Notes under the pieces: model-generated
What the model was told of the DNA's origin: nothing
The model's input: the letters and a program-made list of their open reading frames with translations, nothing else
Database searches by the model: none
Program-made: the position numbers and the translations under genes
Shown here: piece after piece, positions 44,040-55,872 of the stretch
How the letters are laid out: each line of letters starts with the position of its first letter
Position numbering within the stretch: the stretch's first letter is position 1
Source: Hordeum vulgare subsp. vulgare
Lineage: Eukaryota; Streptophyta; Magnoliopsida; Poales; Poaceae
NCBI RefSeq assembly: GCF_904849725.1
Contig: NC_058522.1
Coordinates: 439,485,529-439,549,528 of the forward strand
Length of the DNA stretch: 64,000 nt
Reading direction: 5' to 3'

Positions 44040-45825
44040 CGTCATGTCGCCCAGTGGAGGTTCGAGCATGGGACATCAGATCTTCTTCGGCGCTCTCTCC
44101 TTCATCGTCGATGATTCGGCGTGGCTTCGGGACGCTCCTCTCGACGTCGAGGCGCTTCCCCGTCGTGGGGCTACGCACTTCCGTGCCGGCGCCCGCGGCA
44201 TCCTTCTTCTCCAACAGTCGACTCCGGTGTCGACCTACACCGCCGTTACGCGCCGCAGCAAGCGGTCTCGCCGTCCGCGGCTCCAGCGTTGGGTGCAACA
44301 CGCCCAGGCGCGCCAGAACGCATCTTCACAAGTGGCGGTTCTAGAGTCTGTTGTGGTTGCCCCGCTGTCCCAGCACTCGGACTCGGTTCCGACTGAGTTT
44401 CCTTCCGAGTATGCGGTCTGCGGGCCCGCAGCAGAAGTACACATGGCCAACTCCCATGAAGATCCCCGTCAAGCTGGCCGAAGCGAGCGCGAGGTCCGCG
44501 AAACGTCCGGTGCGCGCCGTCCACCTCGCCGTTCTGCCAGTCGGCACACTCGTCGGAGCAACGTAGAGTTGTTCGCACACCCCTCCTCAACTTGGCTGCG
44601 GCTGCCAAGATAGCCGATTCCCTCCAGCCGACTCATTCAGAGGCAGGGAGAGGGATCGAGCAGATCCAAGCCCTGTTGCACATGGCGCAGCAGCAGAATT
44701 CGGCGGTCTCCCAATCGCACAACAGGATCCATAATAGTTCCGTTCATGCAAATACGCATCGGTCGGTTCACATCCCTGGTTCCCATCAGTGCCACAGGGG
44801 AGGCAGTCGTTCCATGATTCACGAAGATCGCCGCCGCTCACGCACCCCTCCGCGGGGTGGGCCCTATGGGTCCCGACATCATGATGATCGGCGTTCAGTC
44901 GGCGACACTTATGACTCAAGACCCGACGCAAGAGGACGTATCGCCCAGCGAAGGGTCGACAGGGGCCTAGCCCACCGCGATGGTCACGATATGGACCTTC
45001 CAAGTGGAAGCAGGACCATCGTGACTGGTCCCGAGTGTTTTAGTCGAGCCATCCGCTCGGCTGACATCCCGCCCAACTTCCGATTGGCAGCGGGAATCAG
45101 TAAGTTTACAGGAGAGTCCAAGCCAGAAACATGGCTAGACGACTGCCGAGTGGCAGTCCATATCGGAGGAGGGGACGACCATGTCGCCATGAAGCACCTC
45201 CCTCTGATGCTCGACGGCTCGGCACGAGTGTGGCTGAATCAGTTAGCCCCCTCGAGCATCTACAGTTGGGCAGATCTGGCCCGAGTGTTCATCAAGACCT
45301 TTGAAGGGATGTGCAAGCGCCCTGCGGGCCTCGTGGTGCTCCAGCATTGCGTCCAGAAGCCGAATGAGCCCCTGCGCGACTTCATTCAGCGTTGGACAAC
45401 TCTCTACCACACGGTGGAGAACGTCACCGAGCATCAAGCAGTCTGCGCCTTCAAGGGCAGGCGTGCGGTACAGAGAGTTGTACCTGAAGTTCGGCCGAAC
45501 AGGCGACATCTCCATGAGCAAGATGATGGAGATAGCAGCTCGCTACGCAAATGGCGAAGAAGAGGACCGCATACGAAGCGGCAAGCACAAGATAGTCGGC
45601 AACGGAGATGGAAGCAACACTCGGAAGCAAAAGCAAAAAGCTCCATCCACTCCGCAGGCGGAAGCTGCAGTCATGACCAATGCCAAGTTCAAGGGCAAAG
45701 GGAAGGCGCAGTTTACCCCCAAAAAGAAGCAGTTCAATAATCCCATCCTGGACCAGCCATGCCCGGTTCATACGAAGATGGACGAAGAGAGCAACCCCAT
45801 ATATCCAAAGCATACCACTCGGTAG
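44040..45825 (+). pseudogene. Tat element gag (frameshifted)
   Basis: An Arg/Ser-rich N-terminal part lies in the frame ending at 44613. The next frame starts near 44592 and holds the gag core: PPNFRLAAGISKFTGESKPE, HLPLMLDGSARVWLNQL, FIKTFEG and PLRDFIQRW at about 45060-45450 (Retrotrans_gag type). A frameshift near 45460 moves to YLKFGRTGDISMSKMMEIAA, followed by a Lys-rich tail to the TAG at 45823-45825. The classic zinc knuckle is replaced by a CPVHTK region. Confidence 0.82.
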
Positions 45826-45849
45826 TGCCGCCTCCTGATCCAGGGGTTC

Positions 45850-48800
45850 GGCGAAGGGCAACCGAGTGAGACGGTCAATGAACAAGATGAGGAGGATAAG
45901 GAGAATCTGTTCCCCCAAGTACATGCGACGCTCATGATTTTTGCTGACGTCGAAAGCAAGAGTCGACTGAAGCTGGTGAACAGGGAGGTGAACATGGCCA
46001 CTCCTACCAGCCCCAAGTTCCTTAAATGGTCTCAGACTGCGATCACCTTTGACCAGTCGGATCATCCAGCGCATGTTCCCACCCGAGGAAGACAAGCTCT
46101 GGTCGTCGACCCGGTGGTAGAAGGAGTTCGACTGCGCAAAGTCCTCATGGACGGTGGCAGCGGTTTGAACATCATGTACGCTGACACTCTCAAGGGGATG
46201 GGCATTCCGATGTCCAAACTCAGCGAAAGCAGCATGCAATTCCATGGAGTCGTCCCTGGACGGAAGGACAAGTCACTCGACCAGATCGCGTTGGACGTCG
46301 TTTTCGGCTCCGACAAGAACTTTCGCAAGGAAAAGCTCACGTTTGAGGTGGTGGATTTCCAGAGCGCTTACCACGCAATTCTGGGCCGCCCAGCGTATGT
46401 GAGTTTCATCGCCCGACCATGTTACGTATACTTGAAGCTGAAGATGCCAGGCCCAAAAGGCGTGATCACCATCACGGGCAATTGACAGCGAGCCGAAGAG
46501 TGCCTGCAGCAGGGATCAAGAATCGCTGATCAGCAGATGGCCGTCCTCGAGCTCGACAAGTACAAGAAAACAGTCGACCCCGCCGACCTGATGCGCTCAA
46601 AGAAGCCAGCTTCAGAATCCGCATTCCAGTCGGCGGGAGAGACAAAGAAGGTTAGCATTCACCCGACGGACGACACTGCTGCCCCGACGAACATCTCCAC
46701 CACCCTCGATCCTAAATAGGAAGCCGAGCTCACCCAATTCCTCCGTGAGAACTAGGACATCTTCGCATGGAAACCCTCTGACATGCCAGGTGTACCCAGG
46801 GAGTTGGCTGAGCACCGACTGCATGTGGACCCCGTCGCTCGGCCCGTCCGAGAGTGCTTGCGCCGGTCCGTCGCGCACAAGAGGAAAGCAATTGGAGAGG
46901 AGGTGGCCAAGCTGCTAGCAGCCAACTTCATTCGCTAGGTTCACCACTCCGAGTGGCTCGCCAATGTCGGCATGGTGACCAAGAAGGACAAGTCACTCCG
47001 AATGTGCATCGACTTCAAGCACCTCAATAAGGTCTGCCCGAAGGACCACTTTCCGCTCCCTCGCATAGATCAAATTGTCGATTCGACTGCGGGGTGCGAG
47101 CGTTTCTCATTTCTTGATGCCTACTCGGGCTATCATCAGATCCGTCTGTATGGCCCCGATGAATTAAAGACAGCCTTTATCACCCCATTCGGGTGCTTCT
47201 GCTACATCACTATGCCATTTGGTTTGAAGAATGCAGGAGCTACCTTTATGCGCATGATCCAAAAATGCCTTCTTGACCAGATCGGTCGGAATGTGGAGGC
47301 ATATATGGATGATATCGTAGTCAAGTCACGCAAAGGTTCCGACCTGCTGACTGACTTGGCAGAAACATTCGCCAATCTTCGTAGGTACGATATCAAGCTC
47401 AACCCCGCCAAATGTTCATTCGGCGTTCCCAGCGGAAAGTTACTCGGTTTCTTCGTTTCCGAACGAGGGATCGATGTCAACCCCGAAAAAATCGGGACCA
47501 TCGTTCGAATGGAGAGGCCGGTCAGAATACACGATGTTCAACGGCTCACAGGTTGCCTAGCAGCTTTGAGCAGGTTCATCAGTCGACTCGGCGAGAAAGC
47601 ACTTCCTGTGTACCGACTCATGAAGAAATCAGATACTTTTGAGTGGACAGACGAAGCCCAAGTCGCATTGGACGACCTCAAAGTCCTACTTTCCACCCAG
47701 CCGGTTCTTACTCCTCCGCTCAGTAAAGAGCCCCTTCTTCTGTATATCGCGGCTACAAATCAAGTCGTCAGTACTGTTCTTATAGTCGAACGAGAAGAAG
47801 AAGAAAAAGCATACAAAGTTCAGCGGCCAGTGTACTACGTCTCCGAGGTCCTGACTCCTTCCAAGCAGAGGTATCCCCACTATCAAAAACTTATCTACGG
47901 GATTTACATGACTGCGAAGAAGGTGGCTCATTATTCCAAGACCACTCGGTGTCTGTCGTTTCTGATGCTCCATTGTCGGAAATTCTCCACAATCGAGACG
48001 CGTCAGGCCGAGTGGCGAAGTGGGCAATGGAGATGTTGTACTGCGATATCAAGTTCGAGGCCAAGAAAGCTATTAAGTCTCAAGCTCTGGCTGACTTCAT
48101 AGCAGAATGGGTAGAACAACAGCAACCGACCCACATCTACTCGTCCCATTGGACAATGTTCTTTGATGGGTCCAAGATGTTGAATGGCTCCGGCACTGGC
48201 GTTGTGATCATATCGCCAAAGGGCGACAAACTCAAGTACGTGCTACAGATACACTTCGATTCCTCCAACAACGAGGCAGAGTATGAAGCTCTCCTCTACG
48301 GATTGCGCATGGCCATCTCACTCGGCGTCCGTCGCCTGATGGTCTACGGCGATTCAGATTTGGTGGTCAATCAAGTGATGAAAGAGTGGGATGTCAGGAA
48401 CCCCACCACGACCACATACTGCAATGCAGTGAGGAAGCTCGAGAAAAAGTTTGAAGGTCTGGAACTTCACCATGTTCCGCGACTGAAAAACCAAGCAGCA
48501 GATGAATTGGCGAAACTCGGATCCACTCGGAGACCAGTCCCGAGTGACGTCTGCCTCGAGCACCTTCACCTCCCTTCAGTCAAAGAAGATCCTTTTACAG
48601 AAGAACCAGTGCAACCAAAGAGTTCAATAGACCCGACTGAAGTCGATGTGCCTGCTGTGGTTGATCTGGTCATGGAGATTCTTGCTGTCATCCCCGATTG
48701 GACTGTGTCGATCATTGCATATATCCTGAGACAGGAATTACCAGAGGATGAAGTCCAGGCCAGGCAGATAGTCCGCAGATCGAAGTCATTCACTGTCATT

Positions 48801-49921
48801 GATGGTCAATTGTACAAAGAGAGCGTTTTAGGCGTTCCCCAACGATGCATCTCCCCAGAGGAGGGGCAACTGATCCTGGAAGATATTCACTCGGGGACCT
48901 GCGGTCTTCGAGAGCAATCGTTGCCAAGGCATTCAGGGCTGGTTTTTTCTGGCTGCAGACGAACGAGATGGCTAAAGATATGGTCGACCGATGTGAGGGC
49001 TGTCAGCTCTACTCCAACAAGTCCCACAAGCCGACATCTGCGTTGAAGACAATCCCGCTTGTGTGGCCGTTTGCAGTTTGGGGATTAGACACAGTCGGAC
49101 CATTCAAGACAGGCCAGGGAGGATACACACATGTGTTGGTGGCAGTCGACAAGTTCACGAAATGGATCGAAGCCAAGCCCATCAAGAAACTCGACGCCTC
49201 AACAACCGTCAAGTTTGTCAGGGACATCATCTCCAGATTTGGTGTACCTCACAGCATAATCACGGACAACGGGACAAACTTTGACACGGACAGATTCAAA
49301 GGTTTCTGTGCAAGCCAAGATATCCGAGTAGATTTTGCTTCCATAGCACATCCTCAATCCAATGGACAAGCGGAGCGGGCGAATGGACTTATTCTTCAAG
49401 GTTTGAAGCCCCGACTCCTGCGAGAGGTGGGACACGCCGCTGGCGCATGGGTCACCGAGTTACCTTCGGTACTTTGGGGTCTCCGCACAACCCCGAACAG
49501 ATCTACAGGACGACCACCGTTCTTCCTCGTTTATGGAGCAGAAGCGGTCCTTCCGAGCGACTTGCTTCATAATGCGCCACGAGTCGAACTCTTCTCCGAA
49601 GCTGAAGCAGAACAAGCAAGGCAAGATGGAGTGGACCTTCTGGAGGAAGAGCGCGAGATGGCACTGACTCGCTCAACCATTTATCAACAAGATCTGCGGC
49701 GTTTTCACGCACGCCACATCAGGAGTCGCACGTTCCAAGCAGGCGACCTGGTGCCCCGAGTGGATCAGCAAAGACCTCACAAGTTGGCTCCAGCCTAGGA
49801 AGGACCTTTCATCATCTCCAAGGTGCTGAACAACGGAGCATACAGACTCTACAACATCGAGAGAGAGACAGACGAGCCGCGTGCATGGAACAGAGACCTC
49901 CTGAAGCGCTTCTACACATGA
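45850..49921 (+). pseudogene. Tat element pol: protease, RT, RNase H, second RNase H, integrase (broken)
   Basis: Protease: VLMDGGSGLNIMYADTL near 46143. Stops follow at 46483-46485, 46717-46719 and near 46754 and 46936. RT: RMCIDFKHLNKVCPKDHFPL, then the active site YMDDIVVKS at about 47302. The gypsy RNase H (about 47730-47940) is degenerate. After a frameshift a second, plant-like RNase H shows FFDGSK, NNEAEYEALLYG, YGDSDLVVNQ and NQAADELAKLGS (48150-48530). Another frameshift near 48900 precedes integrase: DRCEGCQLYS, VWGLDTVGPF, SIITDNGTNFD and HPQSNGQAERANG, ending at about 49921. Sense-strand copying and integration functions are all lost. Confidence 0.88.
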
Positions 49922-50033
49922 TCGTCGACTGAAGCAGTGTAAAGAACAAATATTGATGAAATAATATAAAGCAGATTCAGTTTTGGGAGATTTAGAATTC
50001 TTCCGCGGTCGCAGACTCCGGTCACACAAAAAA

Positions 50034-50663
50034 AACTTAGTTGCGATCCAGAATCGCCTAAGTTCTAACTTCCCCCGAGTGTGCACTAAACGTCGCACTC
50101 GGAGACTTAGCTGTGATCAAGAATCACCTAAGTTCTAAATTTCTCCGAGTGTGCACTAAACGTCGCACTCGGGGACTTAGCTGTGATCAAGAATCACCTA
50201 AGTAATAACTTCCTCCGAGTGTGCACTAAACGTCGCACTCGGGGACTTAGCTGTGATCAAGAATCACCTAAGTAATAACTTCCTCCGAGTGTGCACTAAA
50301 CGTCGCACTCGGGGACTTAGCTGTGATCAAGAATCACCTAAGTAATAACTTCCTCCGAGTGTGCACTAAACGTCGCACTCGGGGACTTAGCTGTGATCAA
50401 GAATCACCTAAGTAATAACTTCCTCCGAGTGTGCACTAAACGTCGCACTCGGGGACTTAGCTGTGATCAAGAATCACCTAAGTAATAACTTCCTCCGAGT
50501 GTGCACTAAACGTCGCACTCGGGGACTTAGCTCTGATCAAGAATCACCTAAGTAATAACTTCCTCCGAGTGTGCACTCAACGTCGCACTCGGGGACTTAT
50601 TTGTGTTCAAGAATCACCTAAGTATTAACTTCTTCCGAGTATGCACTAAACGTCGCACTCGAA
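50034..50663. repeat. 70-bp tandem array, nine units, with hairpin potential
   Basis: Nine units of exactly 70 bp at steps 50034, 50104 and so on to 50594. Each holds GTGATCAAGAATCAC (5-bp stem) and CCGAGTGTGCACTAAACGTC followed by GCACTCGG (7-bp stem with CCGAGTG pairing CACTCGG). The middle units are almost identical; the first and last are more diverged. The array lies between the end of pol and the convergent end of the antisense gene. Confidence 0.92.
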
Positions 50664-50837
50664 ACAACATTGCAACACAAGAGCAAACGCTTTGATTCCG
50701 ATTCAAAAGTTCTAGCAAAGATAGTTCAATCGGTGCAGGTCAAGCTTACCCGCACCGATCTAAGAAAGTGACGGCCAACAGCAGTGGCTAAAGTAACTTA
50801 CAGATAAACACTCGGCATACCGAGGATAAAAGTGTTT

Positions 50838-53800
50838 TTACGCATCATCTGGATTAACGCCAGGACTGGAGGGCTCTACGAACGTGTCCAGATCAATACC
50901 GTCGGCGATGCGGGTAGCACTCTCAAGGAAAGTTTCCATGAAGTCTTCGAATCGAAGTTTCTTCGTGTTGGCAACCTTCAATGTCTTCAGCTTCTCCTCG
51001 CACACCTCCTTGCAATGGACTCGGACCAGGGACAGAGCAACATCTGCACCGCAACGAGCTGCAGATTTCTTCCACGACTGCACTCGGTTTGGAATCTCCT
51101 CCAGTCGAGCCATCAGGTTCTCCATCTCTTGCCGCGACTCATCTTCTGGCCAAAGCTCCTTATCGATTCGGCCGACGACTTCTCTCAGTCGACCGATGAA
51201 AGGGCCAACTTTGCCCACGCGGATGTGCGCCCAGAGTAAATCCCGATTGGCGTCCTCACCAAGTGGCACGTTCTCGCGAATCGATCGCTCCACGTCCGCT
51301 GCTTCAACTTCAGCATCAACGCAAAAATTTGCAACAGAAGGACAAGCAAACAATAAGCGCCGAGTGTGACGTACATATGACAAGCACTCGGCAAGAAACA
51401 GGACTTACCAGCCAGACGCGTCATCATCTGCCGAGCCCAGTCGCTGACGTATTTCTCCTGAGCTATGCATCGTTTGTTCAGCACGTCCATCTGCCCCATC
51501 AGAGCAGTCCTCTATTTCCCCATCTTCTCAACTTCCTCAGTCAGCACCTTGTTTGCTTCCCGAGCCTGCTCCAACGACTTCTCTCATCCCTCCAGAGCAT
51601 CCTTCATGCCAGCCATTGCAAGATGCGCCGGCTCCAGCTCACCAGCGAACTGATTCCTCTCAGCCCTGAGAGTCTCATAGGTTGTTCCCATTTCACAAGT
51701 TTTCTGCCAGCAAACACCAAGGGACAATCAGCAAATTCAACAATAAAAGTCTAAGTTCTTCAGACCCCTGCCGACGCAAGCAGTCGACAGCGGTCTCGGG
51801 GACTACACCTAGTGGTATCACTAAGAGTGACCCCACTGGCATGCAACTCAAGCAGGCCTGCCCTATTGAGATGCATGTTACCACCTACGCCTACGAAGCC
51901 AATACTACCCGACCTGAGTACAAGTTACTCTCGGAGATTCTGACAGTAAGTGCACTCCGAGTGCTACAACTACTCGCAGTCGGTCATATTATTTACAGAC
52001 CTGACCAAAGCTAAGACAATATGTATAAAGACAACTGCCGGTGCAAGCACTCGACAGAAGTCTCGGGGACTACACCCACTGGGTTCACTCATAGTGAACC
52101 CATTGCAAACAGCAGATGCTATCCAAGAACACCCAGTGGGTTACAAGAGAAAAATAAATACTTACTAGCCCACTTACTCGGATATCATCCCGCAGCTCCA
52201 AGCTCCGCTGGTACAAGGATGCGACGAAGTCGTAGGCCCTCTTGGCTTCTCCAGCCATCAGCTCCGCCTGCACCATGGCTCCCTTGGCCGCTCCCACCTG
52301 CTCCTCCGGGAGACGCTGGATGTTGAACTCGACATTCGACAAGCCTGGCACCATCGGAAGTTCCTGAGGCATCACAAGGTCCGCTCCAGTCGGCTCCTCA
52401 ACCACCAGCGCCGGTTCAGTCCGCAGCAGCGCTTTAGTTGGCAGCACGTCGGTGGCGAGAGAAGCAACAGGCGGAGCAGCCTCAAGAACAGGCTCCGCAA
52501 CTTGTTCGGCTCTCCCCTGATCACCCTCGTCCATGCAAATCGCCCCTCATAGACCGAATGGCGCGAGATCTCAGAAAAAGAAAGAGGCAGAAGCTATGAT
52601 AGAATTCGAGACGCGATAGCATAAAACACTCGGAGTCACTACAACGCACCTGGCTGGGATGAGACGACGTTGTCCGTGTCCATGGGGTCATCCTCCTGAC
52701 GCGCCGGAGAGGTGGCAGAAGTAGCGACTCTGTCGAGTGAGATCCATTCAACCAATAAACAGGAGTTCACTCGGATATCAGAAGAAATTAGAAGATCGAT
52801 ACACTTACGTGGAGGTGACGGGAACAGCAACCCTCATCCGCGGCAGAGCCTTCCGAGGCTTGGGCCCACTCGGTTTGACCGCCTTGGAAGACTGACCCGC
52901 AGGCTCAGCGGCAGCATCCCTGGCCCTCTTGGCGCTCCGAGCACTCAGGGCCACTGGGGCAGTGGGCGGAGCACTCGAAGATGCCGGAGGGACCGAAGGA
53001 ACGGCAGGCTCATGATGGCGCTTGGTCCGATGCTCTAATTGCGGAGGCGGCGAGTCCTGCTCTTCGTCTTCCTCTTCTTCCTCGCTAGTCTCTTCCTCCG
53101 ATTCCCCGCTGTCAGAGACATACTCAGTGCTCTCCACGTTGCCTTCCTCCTCCTCCTCGGTCGGGTTCCCGTTCGAGACGGGAGAAAACCAGTTGGTCCA
53201 CTTCTGCATGAAATTCATTCGGCAACGTCAGACATCACGCAGAGATTCAAACAAACGATAAGAATTAAGACAGTTCAGCGCACTCGACAAGTGTCACTCA
53301 CCTGATTCGGAGGAGGATGATCCGCGCAGTAAGGCTTCACTCGCCGAGATCCTTTGGGATTCTCGCAGGGGCCTGTGATCTGGAGCACCCACGAGGTCAC
53401 CTTCTCCTTGGTCACGCCCACAACGTTGGTCCGAGTGGAATCCTCGGGCCCCGTATAATGCCACATGGCGTGGTCGCAGGCCTGCAGAGGTTGGATACGC
53501 CGACCGAGGAAGACCTCCAGCAAGTCTATGCCAGTGACCCCCCTCCTGACGACGTCTACGAGCGCCTCAACCAGGGGCTGGATGTCGTTCTTCTCCGCCT
53601 TCGTGAGCGCGAGCTGCTTAGGTGGGGCGGGCCGATCTAACCTAAAGGGAGGCAGCCCTGTCGCCGCATTCGGACATGCGATATCCTGGCAGTAGAACCA
53701 CGTCGACTGCCAGTTCCTGACCGACTCACTTAACTGAAGAGCAGGATAACTACTCTGACTCTTTTTCTGGAAACCTAAGCCCCCGCAGAGCTGGAGAAGA

Positions 53801-54279
53801 TGTGTCTTATCATCCGACTGGCTGAGTCGTTTGATGATTTGGGATCTAGCAAAAAATATGTGTTTGAACAGTCCCCAATGGGGAGGGCAGCCGATGAAAC
53901 ACTCGCAAAGAACTATAAAAGCAGAGATATGGGCAATGGCGTTCGAGGGAAAGTGGTGAAGTTGTGCCCCGAAGTGGTTCATGATGCCCTTGAATAAAGG
54001 ATGCGGGGGCAAGGAAAAACCTCGATGGACGTGGCTGAGCAGCAAGACGCGCTCCCCCTCCCGGGGTGCCGGCTCGACCTCGTTCTCCGCCGGCAGCCTC
54101 CAGGACTTGTGCACGATCATCCCGTGCTCCACCAGCTGCAGCAGATCTCCCTCCATCACCGTGGAGGGGAGGAAGTCGCCTTGGATCCACCCCGCCGGCA
54201 ACTGCCGCCGCTGAGCAGGAGCCGCCGCCTTCCCCTTCTTCTTCCTCGCCTCCATCTTGCTGGTCTGACCCTTGGTCAT
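50838..54279 (-). pseudogene. Antisense spliced ORF of the Tat element (putative gypsy-type transposon domain)
   Basis: Transcribed against pol. The likely start is the minus-strand ATG at 54279 (MTKGQTSKMEARKKKGKAAA). Exons: 1, 54279-53302 (donor CAG/GTGAGT); 2, 53213-52809 (acceptor TTTCATGCAG, donor CCAC/GTAAGT); 3, 52729-52650 (donor CAG/GTGCGT); 4, 52545-52178 (donor CGA/GTAAGT); 5, 51704-51419 (acceptor GCTGGCAG, donor GCTG/GTAAGT); 6, about 51330 to 50838. Exons 1 to 5 join in one phase. Exon 1 encodes the domain found in antisense ORFs of Tat elements (Pfam 'putative gypsy type transposon' style: PLFKGIMNHFGAQLHHFPSN, CECFIGCPPHWGLFKHIFFA). Exon 2 is acidic and then basic (KRARD), exons 4-6 are coiled-coil-like. 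Exon 5 has two in-frame stops. Function unknown. Confidence 0.75.
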
Positions 54280-54801
54280 GGCGGCAACTGCGAACCCTCG
54301 AGAGTAAGGAGGAGGAAGGAGTGTAGAAGCGCTGGAGGTGGCGAGAAGGACGGAGCAGGCGAGAGCGAGAGATTCGGCGAGCGTAACGAAGAAGCCTCGC
54401 CGCCGAGATTTAAGTAGGGTTCCGACTGGGTCGCTGGCAGGTGGCCCCGAAATCTTATCCCTCCGACCCACCGCGGCGATATTAGTGGAGAGGTTGAAGG
54501 GGCGGGAATCGAGGCGTCACGCGCTACTCGAGCGCGATGGCGTCATCACCGCTGAGCGCGCGGAAACCGAAATTTGAGGATCTCGGAAAATCCGCCGCTG
54601 TCAGTTGACCGGTCGCGTCAGAAGATGCCGCAGAAGCACTCGGATTCCGACAGTCTGTTTCGCGAGTACTTCCACTCGGATCGTCGATCGGAAAAGATAA
54701 AATGGACCGAGGCAAGCAACGCCAAAGTCACGTCCGCGCCAGTCGGATCCAAACCACAGGCATCACTTCGTCGTTTCAACCTCGATCCATTCGGGGACTA
54801 A

Positions 54802-55359
54802 TGATGGGGTTATAGTCCTAGGGTAGGGTCATAAGCCTACCTTATAGATCCTACCCAAGGACTACCCTTCATAAGGGACAAAGCCCTTTGTCCGTTCCGA
54901 CTGAACTAAGGAATTCCCATCATCCAGTCAGTAACAGACATCCGACTATCCAGTCGAAGGCGAGCATTCGGAGCGTATCGATTGGACCGACTGGATTCCA
55001 CTCTGTACATCGTAACCCCCCAGGAGGGAAACGGTCGTACGTTTCCTGATGCTTTTATTAGCATTTAGGCCGTACGTTACCTGTAACGTAGGTGTTTATT
55101 CACCATTGTTCCACCCCTGTGCACCGACCGTTGTGAAGGGCAGCGCACTCTCTATAAGCCACCCTTCCCCACTGGTGCAAGGGTTAGCAACTCATTGTAT
55201 TCCATACTTCCACTCGACAACAAGCTCCCTGAGCACTGAGACGTAGGGCTATTACCTCCACCGTAGAGGGGCCTGAACACATACAACCTCGCCATAGCTA
55301 AGGCTCTGCCCATCCCTTTCGTACCCTACACATCTACTGTCAAGCTTATACCCACGACA
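54802..55359 (+). repeat. 3' LTR of the Tat element
   Basis: 558 bp, TGATGGGG...CCACGACA, complete, with TCTATAAGCCACCC near 55152 as a likely promoter box. Confidence 0.92.
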
Positions 55360-55364
55360 CCAAG

Positions 55365-55643
55365 TTTTTGTGCGATCTCGCAACGAGAAAGGAAAAAGTT
55401 TCAACTTAATCACGTCATATCCACATCTATTTTATTTTGCATATCACAAAGCTCAATGAAGGTATTGAGATGGGATGCGGCATCTTCACTAGGAAGGCCA
55501 AAGAATTGCTCTTTCATAACAAGATTCAGCAAGGCAGCGTTGATTTCATACGATTCCGCACTAGTGGCGGGAGCAATCGGAGTACTAATAAAATCATTAT
55601 TATTAGTGCTCGAGAAGTCGCAAAGTTTGGTGTTTTCAGCCAT
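55365..55643 (-). pseudogene. Athila-like gag N-terminal part, cut by the Tat element
   Basis: Starts at the minus-strand ATG at 55643 (MAENTKLCDFSS) and runs through ESYEINAALLNLVMKEQFFG and DAASHLNTFIELCDM, typical of Athila gag. A stop at about 55410 and the Tat insertion at 55364 end it. The continuation lies at 43688 leftwards. Confidence 0.8.
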
Positions 55644-55872
55644 GATGACTTCAAGAAACAAACAAGCACACAAGCAAGCAAGAAAACCGGCAAAGGAAAA
55701 CGGCAAAAGGCAAAAGAAAACGGCAAAGGAGAAAGGCAAATGAAAACGGCAAATGTGAAGTGGGGGAGAGGAAAACGAGAGGCAACTGGAAAAAAAGTAA
55801 ATGCAAGAGATGAGTTTGTGAGACCTACTTGGATAGATCTCTCCTCCCCGGCAACGGCGCCAGAAATACTTC

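Larger units (their letters stand above)
43694..55359 (+). mobile_element. Tat-lineage Ty3/gypsy retrotransposon, 11.7 kb
   Basis: LTRs are 43694-43976 (internally deleted) and 54802-55359, both starting TGATGGGGTTATAG and ending ACCCACGACA. A perfect target duplication CCAAG lies at 43689-43693 and 55360-55364. The primer site TTGGCGCCCACCGTGGGGC follows the 5' LTR, and purine-rich TTCGGGGACTAA precedes the 3' LTR. Order: gag, protease, RT, RNase H, a second plant-type RNase H, integrase, a 70-bp repeat array, then a spliced gene on the opposite strand. The second RNase H and the antisense gene place it in the Tat lineage (RIRE2/Grande/Ogre relatives). By eye the LTRs differ at about 10 of ~267 shared positions, so the insertion is not very recent. 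Confidence 0.9.

Noticed and set aside
50034..50663. CRISPR-like regular repeat array
   Set aside because: The 70-bp units are directly adjacent with no unique spacers and lie inside a plant retrotransposon.
53022..53305. Plus-strand Ser-rich and Leu-rich frames over exon 2 of the antisense gene
   Set aside because: Shadows of the Glu-rich acidic exon on the opposite strand.
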